Below, one piece after another: positions 51,320-59,639 of a stretch of 64,000 nt of DNA; position 1 is the first letter of the stretch; every line of letters begins with the position of its first letter. Where the stretch lies: positions 248,001 to 312,000 of the forward strand of contig NZ_CP039693.1 of assembly GCF_005145045.1 (NCBI RefSeq). The letters are read 5' to 3'. The notes under the pieces were generated by a model. The model saw only the letters and a list, made by a program, of their open reading frames with translations, did no database searches and was not told where the DNA came from. The position numbers were made by a program, and so were the translations under genes. The stretch is from Agrobacterium larrymoorei. GTDB taxonomy: Bacteria > Pseudomonadota > Alphaproteobacteria > Rhizobiales > Rhizobiaceae.

Positions 51320-52324
51320 TCAGTTGAACAGCGATACTGCGCTGTAGGTTAGATAAGAGATAAGCGCCGCCGCTGGCATGGTGACGATCCATGCGATCAC
51401 GATGTTACCCGCAAGACCCCAGCGGACGGCGGACATACGACGCGCAGCGCCAACGCCGATGATGGCGCCCGTGATCGTGTGCGTGGTCGAAACAGGGATT
51501 CCGAGCCATGTTGCTCCGAACAGCGTCAGCGCCCCGCCGGTTTCTGCGCAGAAACCCTGCATGGGATTAAGTCGCGTTATCTTCGAGCCCATGGTGTGGA
51601 CGATCCGCCATCCGCCGAACAACGTACCGAGCGCCATGGCCGACTGGCAGGTAATCACCACCCAGAAGGGCACGTAGAATTCCGATCCGAGATAGCCTTG
51701 GCTGAACAGAAGAACGGCAATGATGCCCATCGTCTTTTGCGCATCGTTGCCTCCATGGCCGAGCGAATAGAGCGATGCGGAAACGAACTGCATGATGCGG
51801 AACGTGCGGTCGACGGCAAACGGCGTCTGGCGCACGAATATCCATGACACGGCAAGGACCAGCACCAGCGCCAGAAAGAAGCCGATTGCCGGTGACATGA
51901 CGATGGCGCCTGCGGTTTTCAGAAAGCCGCTCCAGACGATGGACGAAAAGCCGACTTTGGCCATGCCCGCGCCGATCAGCCCGCCGACAAGCGCGTGGGA
52001 AGAGCTCGAAGGTATGCCGAAAGCCCACGTCACGATGTTCCAGATGATCGCGCCCATCAGCGCTGCAAAGATCACGGCGGGCGACACGATGCCGGGATCG
52101 ATGATGCCCGTTCCCAGTGTTTCCGCCACGTGAAGACCGAAGAACATGAAGGCGATGAAGTTGAAAAAGGCTGCCCAGGCAACGGCATATTGCGGGCGCA
52201 AAACGCGTGTCGAGACGATGGTCGCAATCGAATTCGCGGCGTCGTGCAGTCCGTTCAGAAAGTCAAAAAACAGCGCAACGCCGATAAGCGCGGCCAGCAG
52301 CGGAAAAGCGAGTGTCGCGTCCAT
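51320..52324 (-). CDS. pit: Low-affinity inorganic phosphate transporter (PitA family)
   Basis: A 334-residue membrane protein with about ten hydrophobic helices and the duplicated PiT signature: FFDFLNGLHDAANSIATIVSTRVLRP in the N-half and YSLGHGGNDAQKTMGIIAVLLFS in the C-half, plus VSTTHTITGAIIGVGAA. It imports phosphate with a proton or metal partner. The start is ATG 52324, overlapping the stop of the DUF47 gene (TGATG); a TTG at 52327 is also possible. Translational coupling with the DUF47 protein is the usual arrangement. Confidence 0.92.
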   Translation of the reverse strand: MDATLAFPLLAALIGVALFFDFLNGLHDAANSIATIVSTRVLRPQYAVAWAAFFNFIAFMFFGLHVAETLGTGIIDPGIVSPAVIFAALMGAIIWNIVTWAFGIPSSSSHALVGGLIGAGMAKVGFSSIVWSGFLKTAGAIVMSPAIGFFLALVLVLAVSWIFVRQTPFAVDRTFRIMQFVSASLYSLGHGGNDAQKTMGIIAVLLFSQGYLGSEFYVPFWVVITCQSAMALGTLFGGWRIVHTMGSKITRLNPMQGFCAETGGALTLFGATWLGIPVSTTHTITGAIIGVGAARRMSAVRWGLAGNIVIAWIVTMPAAALISYLTYSAVSLFN

Positions 52325-52968
52325 CAAACGTTCTCGATCACAATGCCGCTGATTTCGTTGGCGACATCCTCGAAGCGGTCGACGACCTTCTCGAGTTCGC
52401 CATAGATTTCGCTGCCGATTATATAGGCCATCGCATTGCCGGAAGCGCCGTGTCTGCGGAACAGGTCTTTGAGACCCTGATCGTGCAGCTCGTCGGAGCG
52501 ACCTTCGACGCGTGTCACCTCTTCCGCGATGGAGCTTAGCTGCTGCGCATTGGCTCCGACCTTGTCGAGAAGCGGAACGGCGGCTGCTACGAGATGCGCG
52601 GCTCTCACCACTTCCTCGCCCATCTGCCGCATCAGCGAGTCGAAGCTCGTTTGTTCGAACAGCCTTATGGTCTTGACCGTCTTGTGCATCATGTCGATTG
52701 CGTCATCCATGGACTGGATGAGATCCTTGATATCGCCCCGGTCGAACGGGGTGATGAAGCTGCGGCGAACAGCCAGAAGAACGTCACGGGTGATATTGTC
52801 CGCGCGGTCTTCGAGTGCCACGATACGCTCGCAGTTCTTCTCTACTTCGATGCCGTTCAGAAGGTTCTGCAAGGCTTCGGCAGCCTCTACCACGGTCTTC
52901 GAATGCTCGCGAAACATGTCGAAGAACTTGTCTTCACGAGGCATCAGTTTTCTAAAAATACTCATCAT
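52324..52968 (-). CDS. DUF47/PhoU-like Pit accessory protein
   Basis: A 214-residue all-helical protein of the DUF47 (TIGR00153, PhoU-like) family: MPREDKFFDMFREHSKTVVEAAEALQNLL and ITRDVLLAVRRSFITPFDRGDIKDLIQSMDDAIDMMHKTV, with the E/DxxxD metal-site pattern repeated. It is paired with Pit transporters and is thought to control them. ATG 52968 or 52965 (AGGGC upstream) is the start; the longer open frame to 53046 lacks a ribosome site. Confidence 0.9.
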   Translation of the reverse strand: MMSIFRKLMPREDKFFDMFREHSKTVVEAAEALQNLLNGIEVEKNCERIVALEDRADNITRDVLLAVRRSFITPFDRGDIKDLIQSMDDAIDMMHKTVKTIRLFEQTSFDSLMRQMGEEVVRAAHLVAAAVPLLDKVGANAQQLSSIAEEVTRVEGRSDELHDQGLKDLFRRHGASGNAMAYIIGSEIYGELEKVVDRFEDVANEISGIVIENV

Positions 52969-53073
52969 TGGCTTGCCCTGCCTTAACACCAAGCGCGAAA
53001 GCGCTGTCATAAAACTGTCATAAACGTAGCTTGGCCCTTGTAGCAACGCAGAAAATCAGAGACTTACAGTGAA

Positions 53074-53589
53074 ATGAAAGCTGTCACAAAGGGTCGCAAG
53101 GCGACGAAGGGAAATGCAAGGCCGCTGCTGAAGCAGCTGGCCGCCATGCCCGACAAGCTGTTTGCTGGCAAATTTCGCCAGCAACTCGGCGCGCTTTGCT
53201 ATCGCAAAGACCCTGACGGAGCGGGTCTTCAGATACTTCTCGTCACCTCCAGGGGCACGGGCCGCTGGGTCATCCCTAAGGGCTGGCCAATGAAGAAGAA
53301 AAAGCCGCATGAGGCGGCGCAGACGGAAGCCTGGGAAGAAGCCGGTGTGCGCGGGCGCGCCAAAAAGAAACCCGTCGGCAGCTATACTTACCTGAAATGG
53401 ATGGCGGATGGCGATGTCGCACCCTGCGTGGTCGATGTGTATCAGGTCGAGGTTACGGAGATTTCAGAAGACTTCAAGGAGCGCGGCCAGCGCCAGCTCA
53501 TTTGGGTCACACCTGAAGAGGCCTCGCGCCGCGTGCGAGAGGTGGAGCTGAAATCGCTGCTGATTGATTTCCGACCAGCTGAGAAGTAG
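53074..53589 (+). CDS. NUDIX hydrolase (DIPP-like)
   Basis: A 171-residue NUDIX hydrolase, similar to diphosphoinositol-polyphosphate/Ap-nA-type members. RWVIPKGWPMKKKKPHEAAQTEAWEEAGVRG is the Nudix box; the usual R-E-x-x-E-E is here T-E-A-W-E-E, so the Arg that orients the catalytic Glu is replaced by Thr. The metal-binding EExG remains. The N-terminus is Lys/Arg-rich. The 106-base gap to the divergent DUF47 gene must hold both promoters. It ends four bases from the convergent exonuclease gene. Confidence 0.85.
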   Translation: MKAVTKGRKATKGNARPLLKQLAAMPDKLFAGKFRQQLGALCYRKDPDGAGLQILLVTSRGTGRWVIPKGWPMKKKKPHEAAQTEAWEEAGVRGRAKKKPVGSYTYLKWMADGDVAPCVVDVYQVEVTEISEDFKERGQRQLIWVTPEEASRRVREVELKSLLIDFRPAEK

Positions 53590-53593
53590 GTCG

Positions 53594-54589
53594 CTACGCC
53601 GCTCTGAAGCGGTCGAAGGCTGTTAGGCGTTTGATGAGCGGATCGGCATCCCAGCGGTATATTTCCTTGCGCAGAAACTGCAATTCCGCATCGAGTTCCT
53701 CTTCCTGCAACTCGATCCACCAGGATTTCGGGCGCCCATCCGTTCCATCCGACCAGCGATAGCCGCGGGCCTTTAGATGATCCTTCATATCGAACGGGCT
53801 GTTTTCGGCGTATATGCGGACTTTCGAGCGCTGGCTTGCTGCGTATAGTTCTGAAAAAGCGGTGGCTCCGGTCGCGTCCATCGAGCGCTCCAGAACTTCC
53901 AGCAGCGCAAAACAATCATCCACCGCGCGGTGTCCGTCGTGAAAATAGCCTGCCTGACCGATGAGATAGCCGAGCTTGTTGCCTTCGAAACCGCGCCGTT
54001 TCCAATCCACCTCATTCACCGAGCAGGCCCAGGCTTTGCCGTGGAAGACCGGCGAAAACCTTTCACAGAATGGCCTGTCGAATCCGGCATTATGCGCAAT
54101 GACAAGGTCCGCCGTTTCGATCATGGAAGCGACGGCGGTCAGATCGATCGCCTGTCCGGCCACCATGTCGTCGGTAATGCCAGTCAGCCGCGTTATGTCT
54201 TCGGGGATGGGTTGGGATGGCTGGTGCAAGCCGCCATAGATGCCGGTAACATCGCCCACAAGGCCCAGATCATCGAAGGTGAAGGCGATGATCCCGATTT
54301 CGATGATCTCGTCGGCTTTGTGGTTGAGGCCCGTGGTTTCCGTGTCGAGAATGATGCCGCGGCGTTTGAAATTCGGTCTCGGTTGTTCCGCGACTGCGCG
54401 GGGTTCCAGTTTTCTCAGAATGCGGTAGTTGCCGGTTGCTTCCAGAAGCTTTGCCATGTCTTCGGCGTCGATATCGTCCAAGCTTTTCTTCGCTTTTGCA
54501 CCCTTTGCGGCAACTCGAGCCCCGGCGTTTTGAGACGCGGCGTTGGCGCCGAAGAAATCAAGTTGAGAAGCCATTTTGTCCGTGTGCAT
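53594..54589 (-). CDS. DnaQ-like 3'-5' exonuclease (DEDDh)
   Basis: A 331-residue protein. The exonuclease domain (about 70-245) has motif I GIILDTETTGLNHKADEIIEIG, motif II AHNAGFDRPFCERF and motif III HRAVDDCFALLEVL, so all four acidic residues and the His are present. An N-terminal 65-residue extension and a C-terminal tail (YRWSDGTDGRPKSWWIELQEEELDAELQFL) flank it; the tail is typical of alphaproteobacterial stand-alone exonucleases of this type. Start is ATG 54589 or ATG 54574; neither has a good ribosome site. Role likely DNA repair or processing rather than the replicative epsilon subunit. Confidence 0.85.
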   Translation of the reverse strand: MHTDKMASQLDFFGANAASQNAGARVAAKGAKAKKSLDDIDAEDMAKLLEATGNYRILRKLEPRAVAEQPRPNFKRRGIILDTETTGLNHKADEIIEIGIIAFTFDDLGLVGDVTGIYGGLHQPSQPIPEDITRLTGITDDMVAGQAIDLTAVASMIETADLVIAHNAGFDRPFCERFSPVFHGKAWACSVNEVDWKRRGFEGNKLGYLIGQAGYFHDGHRAVDDCFALLEVLERSMDATGATAFSELYAASQRSKVRIYAENSPFDMKDHLKARGYRWSDGTDGRPKSWWIELQEEELDAELQFLRKEIYRWDADPLIKRLTAFDRFRAA

Positions 54590-54717
54590 GCTGCGTGATC
54601 AATGCCGCATGATAGACGGACGGGCAGTGGCGGACAATGACGTACCATCGTCATATCCTGATTTGCTTGTGAATTGCGGGAAGTGCTGGCCAACGATGTC
54701 CGCTGGCCAGCAGCATA

Positions 54718-55200
54718 TCACATTTCGACCTTGGCATTATCGCCCATATCCGGGCGGGTATTGCTGACGGCTGCTGCCGCCATCTTGATGTAGCTGATGA
54801 CAGTGCCGGGGCTATCCCAATATTCAGCCGAGGATGGCGTGACCTTCAGCACACGGATGGATGGATCCTCGGCATCATCCCACCAAGCCTTGGCTGGCGT
54901 GGACCACAAATCGCGAATGCGTTCGCGGTCGTTCTGCACTTCCGCCGTCCCGGAAATGGACACATATTTCTGACCCTTCGAATCTGCGAAGGCTAGACAC
55001 ACGTTTGGGTGGCTGGCGATTTCCTCGTCCTTGTGGCTTGCAACATCCGTCAGAAAATAGAAGGCATTTTCCAGACGCTCCACATGTGCTGCCATGGGGC
55101 GGGCGCGAAGGTCGGACCCGGTCTGTGTCGTCAGCATGCAAAAGCCGATCTTCTCGGCCAGATCCCACACCCTGCTATTGTCGTTGTCGATATGTGCCAT
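54718..55200 (-). CDS. Pyridoxamine-phosphate-oxidase-fold stress protein (general stress protein 26-like)
   Basis: A 160-residue FMN-binding split-barrel protein. ATG 55200 has GAGGAG seven bases upstream. Segments AEKIGFCMLTTQTGSDLRARPMAAH, FYFLTDVASHKDEEIASHPNVCLAFADSKGQKYVSISGTAEV and WSTPAKAWWDDAEDPSIRVLKVTPSSAEYWDSPG are characteristic of the family. These proteins bind flavin or haem and are commonly induced by stress. An EcfG-type promoter lies 30-54 bases upstream, in line with that. Confidence 0.88.
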   Translation of the reverse strand: MAHIDNDNSRVWDLAEKIGFCMLTTQTGSDLRARPMAAHVERLENAFYFLTDVASHKDEEIASHPNVCLAFADSKGQKYVSISGTAEVQNDRERIRDLWSTPAKAWWDDAEDPSIRVLKVTPSSAEYWDSPGTVISYIKMAAAAVSNTRPDMGDNAKVEM

Positions 55201-55229
55201 TGGGTCACTCCTCTTTTGTATCCTCACTC

Positions 55230-55254
55230 AACGGCTTCGGCATGACATCGTTCC
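55230..55254 (-). promoter_or_regulatory. EcfG (RpoE2)-type stress promoter
   Basis: On the minus strand GGAAC (55254-55250) is followed after 17 bases by GTT (55232-55230), the same spacing as at 6686-6710, 30 bases before the ATG of the split-barrel stress protein. Confidence 0.6.
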
Positions 55255-55402
55255 TGAACGCGAACTGCCTTGCGGCATCTATCGACCGCACTGTCTCGTA
55301 AGGTCTATAGGGGCCACGCTTCATCAAAAACATGAATCGATCCGGTCGATTGATTCAAATTTGTCGTTGGACGCCCGGTTGGATGGGAGGCAGTATTCTC
55401 CC

Positions 55403-55657
55403 ATGACGGAAAAGACTGAAAACACCATAGATCTCAGGCGTATAGACGCAGCGCAGAACATGAAGCGCTTCTATATTCTGGGCATACAGCCGACCTTGTT
55501 CGGTGGCGTTTCGCTTCTGCGCAACTGGGGACGCATCGGCACGTCAGGTCAAACCAAGATCGATACATATGATGATTATGATGGAGCCCACGCAGCGCTC
55601 GAGCGTCTGGCAGCAATCAAGCGGCGGCGGGGTTATCTGGACAGCAGCGCAAATTGA
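55403..55657 (+). CDS. WGR-domain protein
   Basis: An 84-residue protein consisting almost entirely of one WGR domain: MKRFYILGIQPTLFGGVSLLRNWGRIGTSGQTKIDTYDDYDGAHAALERLAAIKRRRGY. The name-giving W-G-R is intact. ATG 55403 has GGAGG 12 bases upstream; the longer open frame is only a shadow of the preceding gene. WGR domains bind nucleic acid and occur in PARPs and near DNA-repair genes. Stand-alone versions are common in rhizobia, function unknown. Confidence 0.82.
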   Translation: MTEKTENTIDLRRIDAAQNMKRFYILGIQPTLFGGVSLLRNWGRIGTSGQTKIDTYDDYDGAHAALERLAAIKRRRGYLDSSAN

Positions 55658-55690
55658 TGGAAGAGACTTGCGGAGCCGATGAGACTACCG

Positions 55691-55717
55691 GCACCGCTTG
55701 TCCCGTTGATGCGGTGC
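55691..55717. terminator. Weak hairpin between convergent genes
   Basis: GCACCGC (55691-55697) pairs with GCGGTGC (55711-55717) around a 13-base loop, followed by TTCATC, between the WGR gene and the convergent small stress gene. Weak terminator candidate. Confidence 0.4.
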
Positions 55718-55721
55718 TTCA

Positions 55722-56030
55722 TCAGCGACCGGTTACTCTGATTGCGCCAGCATCTCCCAAGCTTCGCTGGACTGCGGCTAGCTGATGGGAAGCGATATCT
55801 GCCGATACCTCGATTTCTCCCTCAAGCGCGCCATCCCGGCGTGGCCCGTCTTCATGAGAGCGGTCGCTGCCTGATGGTCTGGAACCGGCGCTATTTTCGT
55901 CGCTGACGGACTGGATGAAGATGTCGGGTCTGGCAATCCCATATTGCTGGACCATATGCTCGACCGCAAGATCGGCTGCTTCGCGGGTGTTGAATATCGC
56001 TCTGATGGTCGTCGTGCTGTCGTCCGCCAT
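55722..56030 (-). CDS. Small stress-type protein with 17M-like domain
   Basis: A 102-residue hypothetical protein. ATG 56030 has AAGGAG seven bases upstream. The N-terminal 40 residues (TTIRAIFNTREAADLAVEHMVQQYGIARPDIFIQSV) follow the same pattern as the N-domain of the protein encoded at 7157. A charged, Gly/Ser-rich linker (about 43-65) and a second short beta-type segment (EIEVSADIASHQLAAVQRSLGDAGAIRVTG) complete it. Cytoplasmic. A degenerate EcfG-like site (GGAAAC, 17 bases, GTTT) lies at 56063-56089. Confidence 0.7.
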   Translation of the reverse strand: MADDSTTTIRAIFNTREAADLAVEHMVQQYGIARPDIFIQSVSDENSAGSRPSGSDRSHEDGPRRDGALEGEIEVSADIASHQLAAVQRSLGDAGAIRVTGR

Positions 56031-56102
56031 AATCGTACTCCTTCGTGATCATCACCGAGGACAAACTCTTAGATGTATGGTTGGTTTCCTCACGCGTGGT
56101 AA

Positions 56103-57029
56103 TCAGACCGAGAAAGGCTCATCTTTTCGAGCCTTGCGGTCGCTCTTTATGAAATCGATGAAGGTTCTCAAGGGCGCTGGCACAAGGCGGCGGCCTGGAT
56201 AATAGAGAAAAGGTCCGCTGAAGCTCAGCCACCATTCTTCCAGCACCGGCTCCAGTTTGCCGCTGTCGAAATGCGGGCGCAGCCAGTCCTCGAAGAGATA
56301 GATGAGACCTGTGCCTGCAATCGCTGCTTCAACACCGAGATCGGTGCCCCCTCCAGACTGGACGAGAAGTGGCCCGGAAGGTTCAAATAGAATGCTTTCT
56401 CCGTTCCGCTCGAATTCCCAAGGGAACACTGCCCGCCCGGCAAAACGTCCATAAATGCAGGCGTGATCAAGCAAATCTCTCGGATGCTCAGGCCGACCCC
56501 GTGACGAAAGATAGGCGCGTGACGCTCCCAGCGCGAAGCGCTGAACACGTGGACCGATTGGCAACGCTATCATGTCGTTTTCGAGCCGCTCATCGTAGCG
56601 GATACCTGCGTCGCAACCCGTTGCAACGATATCCACGAAACTTTCTTCAGTCACGATTTCCAGCCGGATATCGGGATATTCAGCGAGAAATTGCGGAACG
56701 ATATCTGGCAATACGAGCCTCGCAGCACTGACGGGGACGTTCAGTTTCAAAGTGCCTGCTGGACGGTTGCGGAAATTACTCGTTTCCTCCATGGCTGCGC
56801 AAATTTCGCTGAATGCTGGACCGGCGCGTGCAATGAGCGCCCTGCCCGCCTCGGTCGGCAAAACGCTACGCGTCGTGCGGTTCAGCAACCGGACGTCGAG
56901 CTCTGCCTCCAGCCGCTTGACCGCATCGCTGAGCGAAGAGGAACTCAAACCTGAAGAGCGCGAAGCCTCACGGAAACCACCATTGTTTGCGACAAGAAGA
57001 AAAGCCCTGACATCGTTGAAATCCGCCAA
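56103..57029 (-). CDS. LysR-family transcriptional regulator
   Basis: A 308-residue LysR regulator. The frame is open to 57338, but AAAAGGAGA lies eight bases before TTG 57029, and translation from there starts exactly at the helix-turn-helix (LADFNDVRAFLLVANNGGFREASRSSGLSSSSLSDAVKRLEAELDVRLLNRTTRSVLPTEAG). The effector domain resembles the CrgA/DmlR group. It is transcribed divergently from the aldo-keto reductase gene, which it probably regulates through the 111-base gap. Confidence 0.88.
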   Translation of the reverse strand: MADFNDVRAFLLVANNGGFREASRSSGLSSSSLSDAVKRLEAELDVRLLNRTTRSVLPTEAGRALIARAGPAFSEICAAMEETSNFRNRPAGTLKLNVPVSAARLVLPDIVPQFLAEYPDIRLEIVTEESFVDIVATGCDAGIRYDERLENDMIALPIGPRVQRFALGASRAYLSSRGRPEHPRDLLDHACIYGRFAGRAVFPWEFERNGESILFEPSGPLLVQSGGGTDLGVEAAIAGTGLIYLFEDWLRPHFDSGKLEPVLEEWWLSFSGPFLYYPGRRLVPAPLRTFIDFIKSDRKARKDEPFSV

Positions 57030-57140
57030 AGATGGAATCTCCTTTTGTCCGCCATGTCGGACAGGCTGTTTCGATTGTCCGTAATTGTTGCGCGCTGCTG
57101 CGCATTGTATCAAGTGCCTATGAATCAAGGAGCCAGCAAA

Positions 57141-58019
57141 ATGACCAATATTCAACGCGCGGGATCGTTCAAGCTTGGCGATCACAACGTCTATCGCCTG
57201 GGATATGGAGCCATGCAACTTGCCGGGAAAGGTGTGTTCGGCCCACCGAGAGACCGGCAAGAGGCTGTCGCCGTTTTGCGGGAAGCTGTTGAGAGCGGCG
57301 TCAATCATATAGACACCAGCGACTTCTACGGTCCGCACATAACAAATCAGATCATCAAGGAAGCCTTACATCCTTATCGGGACGACCTCACAATCGTCAC
57401 CAAGATTGGAGCAATTCGGGGTGAAGATGCGTCGTGGAACGCTGCGTTCTCTAAGGCCGAGCTTACAAAAGCCGTTCACGATAATCTCAAAAATCTTGGT
57501 CTCGATGTGCTCGACGTCGTCAACCTTCGCGCGATGTTCGATGTGCATGGGCCTGCCGAAGGTTCGTTGGAAGAGCCTCTGGAAGTAGTTGCGGACCTCC
57601 AGCGTCAAGGGCTGGTGAAGCATATCGGGCTCTCCAACGTGACCGAGAAGCAGGTGAGTGATGCCCAGAAAATGGTAGAAGTGGTCTGTGTTCAGAACCA
57701 GTATAACCTTGCGCATCGCGGGGATGACGGGCTGATCGATTCCCTCGCGAGCAAAGGCATCGCGTACGTGCCCTTCTTCCCTCTCGGCGGGTTTTCTCCA
57801 CTCCAGTCACAAACGCTGTCGAATGTCGCAGCCGGTCTTTCGGCAACGCCGATGCAGGTTGCACTTGCTTGGTTGCTGAAGCGCTCACCAAACATTCTCC
57901 TGATCCCTGGCACATCTTCGCGCGCGCATCTGGCGGAAAATCTGAAGGCGGCAGAGTTGAACCTGCCGGAAGAGGCTGTCACCGCGTTGAATGGTATGGC
58001 GGCAAATACAGCGCATTGA
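57141..58019 (+). CDS. Aldo/keto reductase
   Basis: A 292-residue NADPH-dependent oxidoreductase of the AKR superfamily. ATG 57141 has AAGGAG eight bases upstream. The catalytic tetrad is visible: Asp in HIDTSDFYG, Tyr in the same segment, Lys in IVTKIGA, and the His position replaced in DVVNLRAM (V-N-L in place of x-H), a change also seen in AKR11-like enzymes. The cofactor-binding tail is IPGTSSRAHLAENLKAAELNL. It lies divergent to the LysR gene; substrate unknown. Confidence 0.87.
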   Translation: MTNIQRAGSFKLGDHNVYRLGYGAMQLAGKGVFGPPRDRQEAVAVLREAVESGVNHIDTSDFYGPHITNQIIKEALHPYRDDLTIVTKIGAIRGEDASWNAAFSKAELTKAVHDNLKNLGLDVLDVVNLRAMFDVHGPAEGSLEEPLEVVADLQRQGLVKHIGLSNVTEKQVSDAQKMVEVVCVQNQYNLAHRGDDGLIDSLASKGIAYVPFFPLGGFSPLQSQTLSNVAAGLSATPMQVALAWLLKRSPNILLIPGTSSRAHLAENLKAAELNLPEEAVTALNGMAANTAH

Positions 58020-58020
58020 A

Positions 58021-58112
58021 TTACCGATCGGGAAGCTTTGAGTTTCTAAACTGCGGAGCTTCCCGCTCGGTAAGGATAATCTTGATTTCTTCAGAAACTT
58101 CCTGTACGGTAA
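58021..58112 (+). promoter_or_regulatory. Operator-like repeats upstream of hipBA
   Basis: Three copies of one 17-base sequence: TTACCGATCGGGAAGCT at 58021-58037 (plus), AGCTTCCCGCTCGGTAA at 58057-58073 (inverted, one mismatch) and AACTTCCTGTACGGTAA at 58096-58112 (inverted, 13 of 17 shared with the second). They end 17 bases before the antitoxin ATG. Most likely HipB operators; the first two can also pair as a hairpin that may end the aldo/keto reductase transcript. Confidence 0.62.
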
Positions 58113-58128
58113 GTTATTGGAGAAGAAG

Positions 58129-58401
58129 ATGTTCAAGACTGCGCAGGATTTGGGACAGGCGATCAAGCAGCGGCGAAAGAATTTGGGCTGGACGCAGGCG
58201 GAACTTGCTCGCAGGTCGGGAACCGGTGATCGCTTCGTAATCGAACTGGAAGCTGGCAAGCCGAGTTGCCAGTTGGAAAAAGCGTTGATCGTTGCCCGAA
58301 CCGTAGGACTGGAGCTAATCGATCGTAAGAGCTTGTCGCCTCAAGCGCGGGCGGAAGATGATGATCTGCACTTCCTGCCAAAGTTTGGTGATAGCGCGTG
58401 A
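58129..58401 (+). CDS. hipB: HipB-like antitoxin (XRE-family)
   Basis: A 90-residue DNA-binding protein with a HTH_3/XRE domain over residues 5-65 (LGQAIKQRRKNLGWTQAELARRSGTGDRFVIELEAGKPSCQLEKALIVARTVGLELI). It has an acidic tail. ATG 58129 has GGAGAAG upstream; TTG 58117 is less likely. Its stop overlaps the GTG of the toxin gene (GTGA), the normal toxin-antitoxin arrangement. It should bind the repeats upstream and repress the operon. Confidence 0.85.
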   Translation: MFKTAQDLGQAIKQRRKNLGWTQAELARRSGTGDRFVIELEAGKPSCQLEKALIVARTVGLELIDRKSLSPQARAEDDDLHFLPKFGDSA

Positions 58402-59630
58402 CGACCATCTTTTACGAGACATTCCCGGTTGCCTCGATGCATTTCGAAGGCCAGTGGCGGCTGGATTACGATTCCAGCTGGCTCGCCCGCCGTTCGGCAT
58501 TTCCCGTCTCACTCACGATGCCGCTGCAAGACGGGCCTTTTGACGGCTCGGTGCTTCTTCCCTGGCTCTCTAATCTTCTTCCTGAAAATCATCTCAGCGA
58601 AATCGGCCAACGGCTGAAGGTCTCGCCTCAGGACATTGTGGGCCTTCTCGAGCATATCGGGAGAGATACGGCTGGCGCCCTTTCCATCGGCAAGGCGCGC
58701 AAGAAGGGGATCAGCCTTCAGCCGATACCCGGAATGGAGGCATTGGAACGCATACTGAATGACCTGCAAGCCAAGCCATTCCTTGTCGGCGAAAAGGGTG
58801 TGTCGATGTCGCTGGCGGGCGTACAGGAAAAGCTGCCTGTTTATCTGGATGACAGCGGAGAATTTTCGATAGCGCTGGATGGCAGCCCATCCACCCACAT
58901 CATCAAGCCGGATTCGCCGAGGTTGGCGGGCAGCGTCGAAAATGAAGCCTTTTGCCTTGCCCTTGCCGCCGCCTGCGGTCTGGATGCCGCGCAGGCAGAG
59001 ATCGGAGTGGTGGGTGCGCGGCGGTTTCTGCTTGTTCGCCGCTATGACCGGTTCACCGACGCATCCGGCGAATTAAGGCGGCTGCATCAGGAGGATCTCT
59101 GCCAGCTGACAGGACATTTTCCAGCGCAGAAATACGAACGCTCATCCACGGGCGGGGGCGCGACGCTGAAGATGATGTTCGATGCGATCAATGATCACGT
59201 TTCGCCCGGAGAGCGTGTGAAACTTCTGGATGGCGTCATCTTCAATGTTTTGATCTGCAATTCGGATTCCCATGCAAAGAACTATTCCATCCTGATCGGT
59301 GCTCAAGGGTCTGCCAAGCTGGCACCGCTCTACGATCTGATGTGCGCAGGCGTTTACCAGCAGGTCGATCAGTCGCTTGCCCAGTCCATCAACGGTTGCT
59401 TTATGGCAGTGGAGCTTCATGGAGATGACTGGAGGAAGCTGGCGGAGAATGTGGGCTTGAGCGGTGCATCGACGCTGCGCCGCGTGGCCGAACTGGCCGA
59501 TCTCGTTGCCTCGAAGTGCGAGGAGACATCGAAACAGGTTTCGGATGCGCATGGAGATCCGACCAGAGTGCTGGAACGGGTGACCCACGCCATCGAAAAG
59601 CGCTGCAAGCGTATCCTGCGGCAACTCTGA
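58398..59630 (+). CDS. hipA: HipA-like Ser/Thr kinase toxin
   Basis: A 410-residue HipA-family kinase, start GTG 58398. An N-terminal couple_hipA domain (about 5-105, with SLTMPLQDGPFDG and WLSNLLPE) precedes the kinase core. Motifs: Gly-rich SLAGVQEKLPV, ATP-contact Lys in HIIKPDSP, QEDLCQ, catalytic Asp in NSDSHAKNYS and metal-binding Asp in LAPLYDLM. All catalytic residues look intact, so it should phosphorylate a translation factor such as an aminoacyl-tRNA synthetase and arrest growth. The gene ends nine bases from the convergent CitE-like gene. Confidence 0.88.
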   Translation: MTTIFYETFPVASMHFEGQWRLDYDSSWLARRSAFPVSLTMPLQDGPFDGSVLLPWLSNLLPENHLSEIGQRLKVSPQDIVGLLEHIGRDTAGALSIGKARKKGISLQPIPGMEALERILNDLQAKPFLVGEKGVSMSLAGVQEKLPVYLDDSGEFSIALDGSPSTHIIKPDSPRLAGSVENEAFCLALAAACGLDAAQAEIGVVGARRFLLVRRYDRFTDASGELRRLHQEDLCQLTGHFPAQKYERSSTGGGATLKMMFDAINDHVSPGERVKLLDGVIFNVLICNSDSHAKNYSILIGAQGSAKLAPLYDLMCAGVYQQVDQSLAQSINGCFMAVELHGDDWRKLAENVGLSGASTLRRVAELADLVASKCEETSKQVSDAHGDPTRVLERVTHAIEKRCKRILRQL

Positions 59631-59639
59631 CGGCTTGCG

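Noticed and set aside
57030..57338. Extended N-terminus of the LysR regulator
   Set aside because: It would run across the divergent promoter and into the aldo/keto reductase gene; TTG 57029 with AAAAGGAGA gives the usual LysR length.
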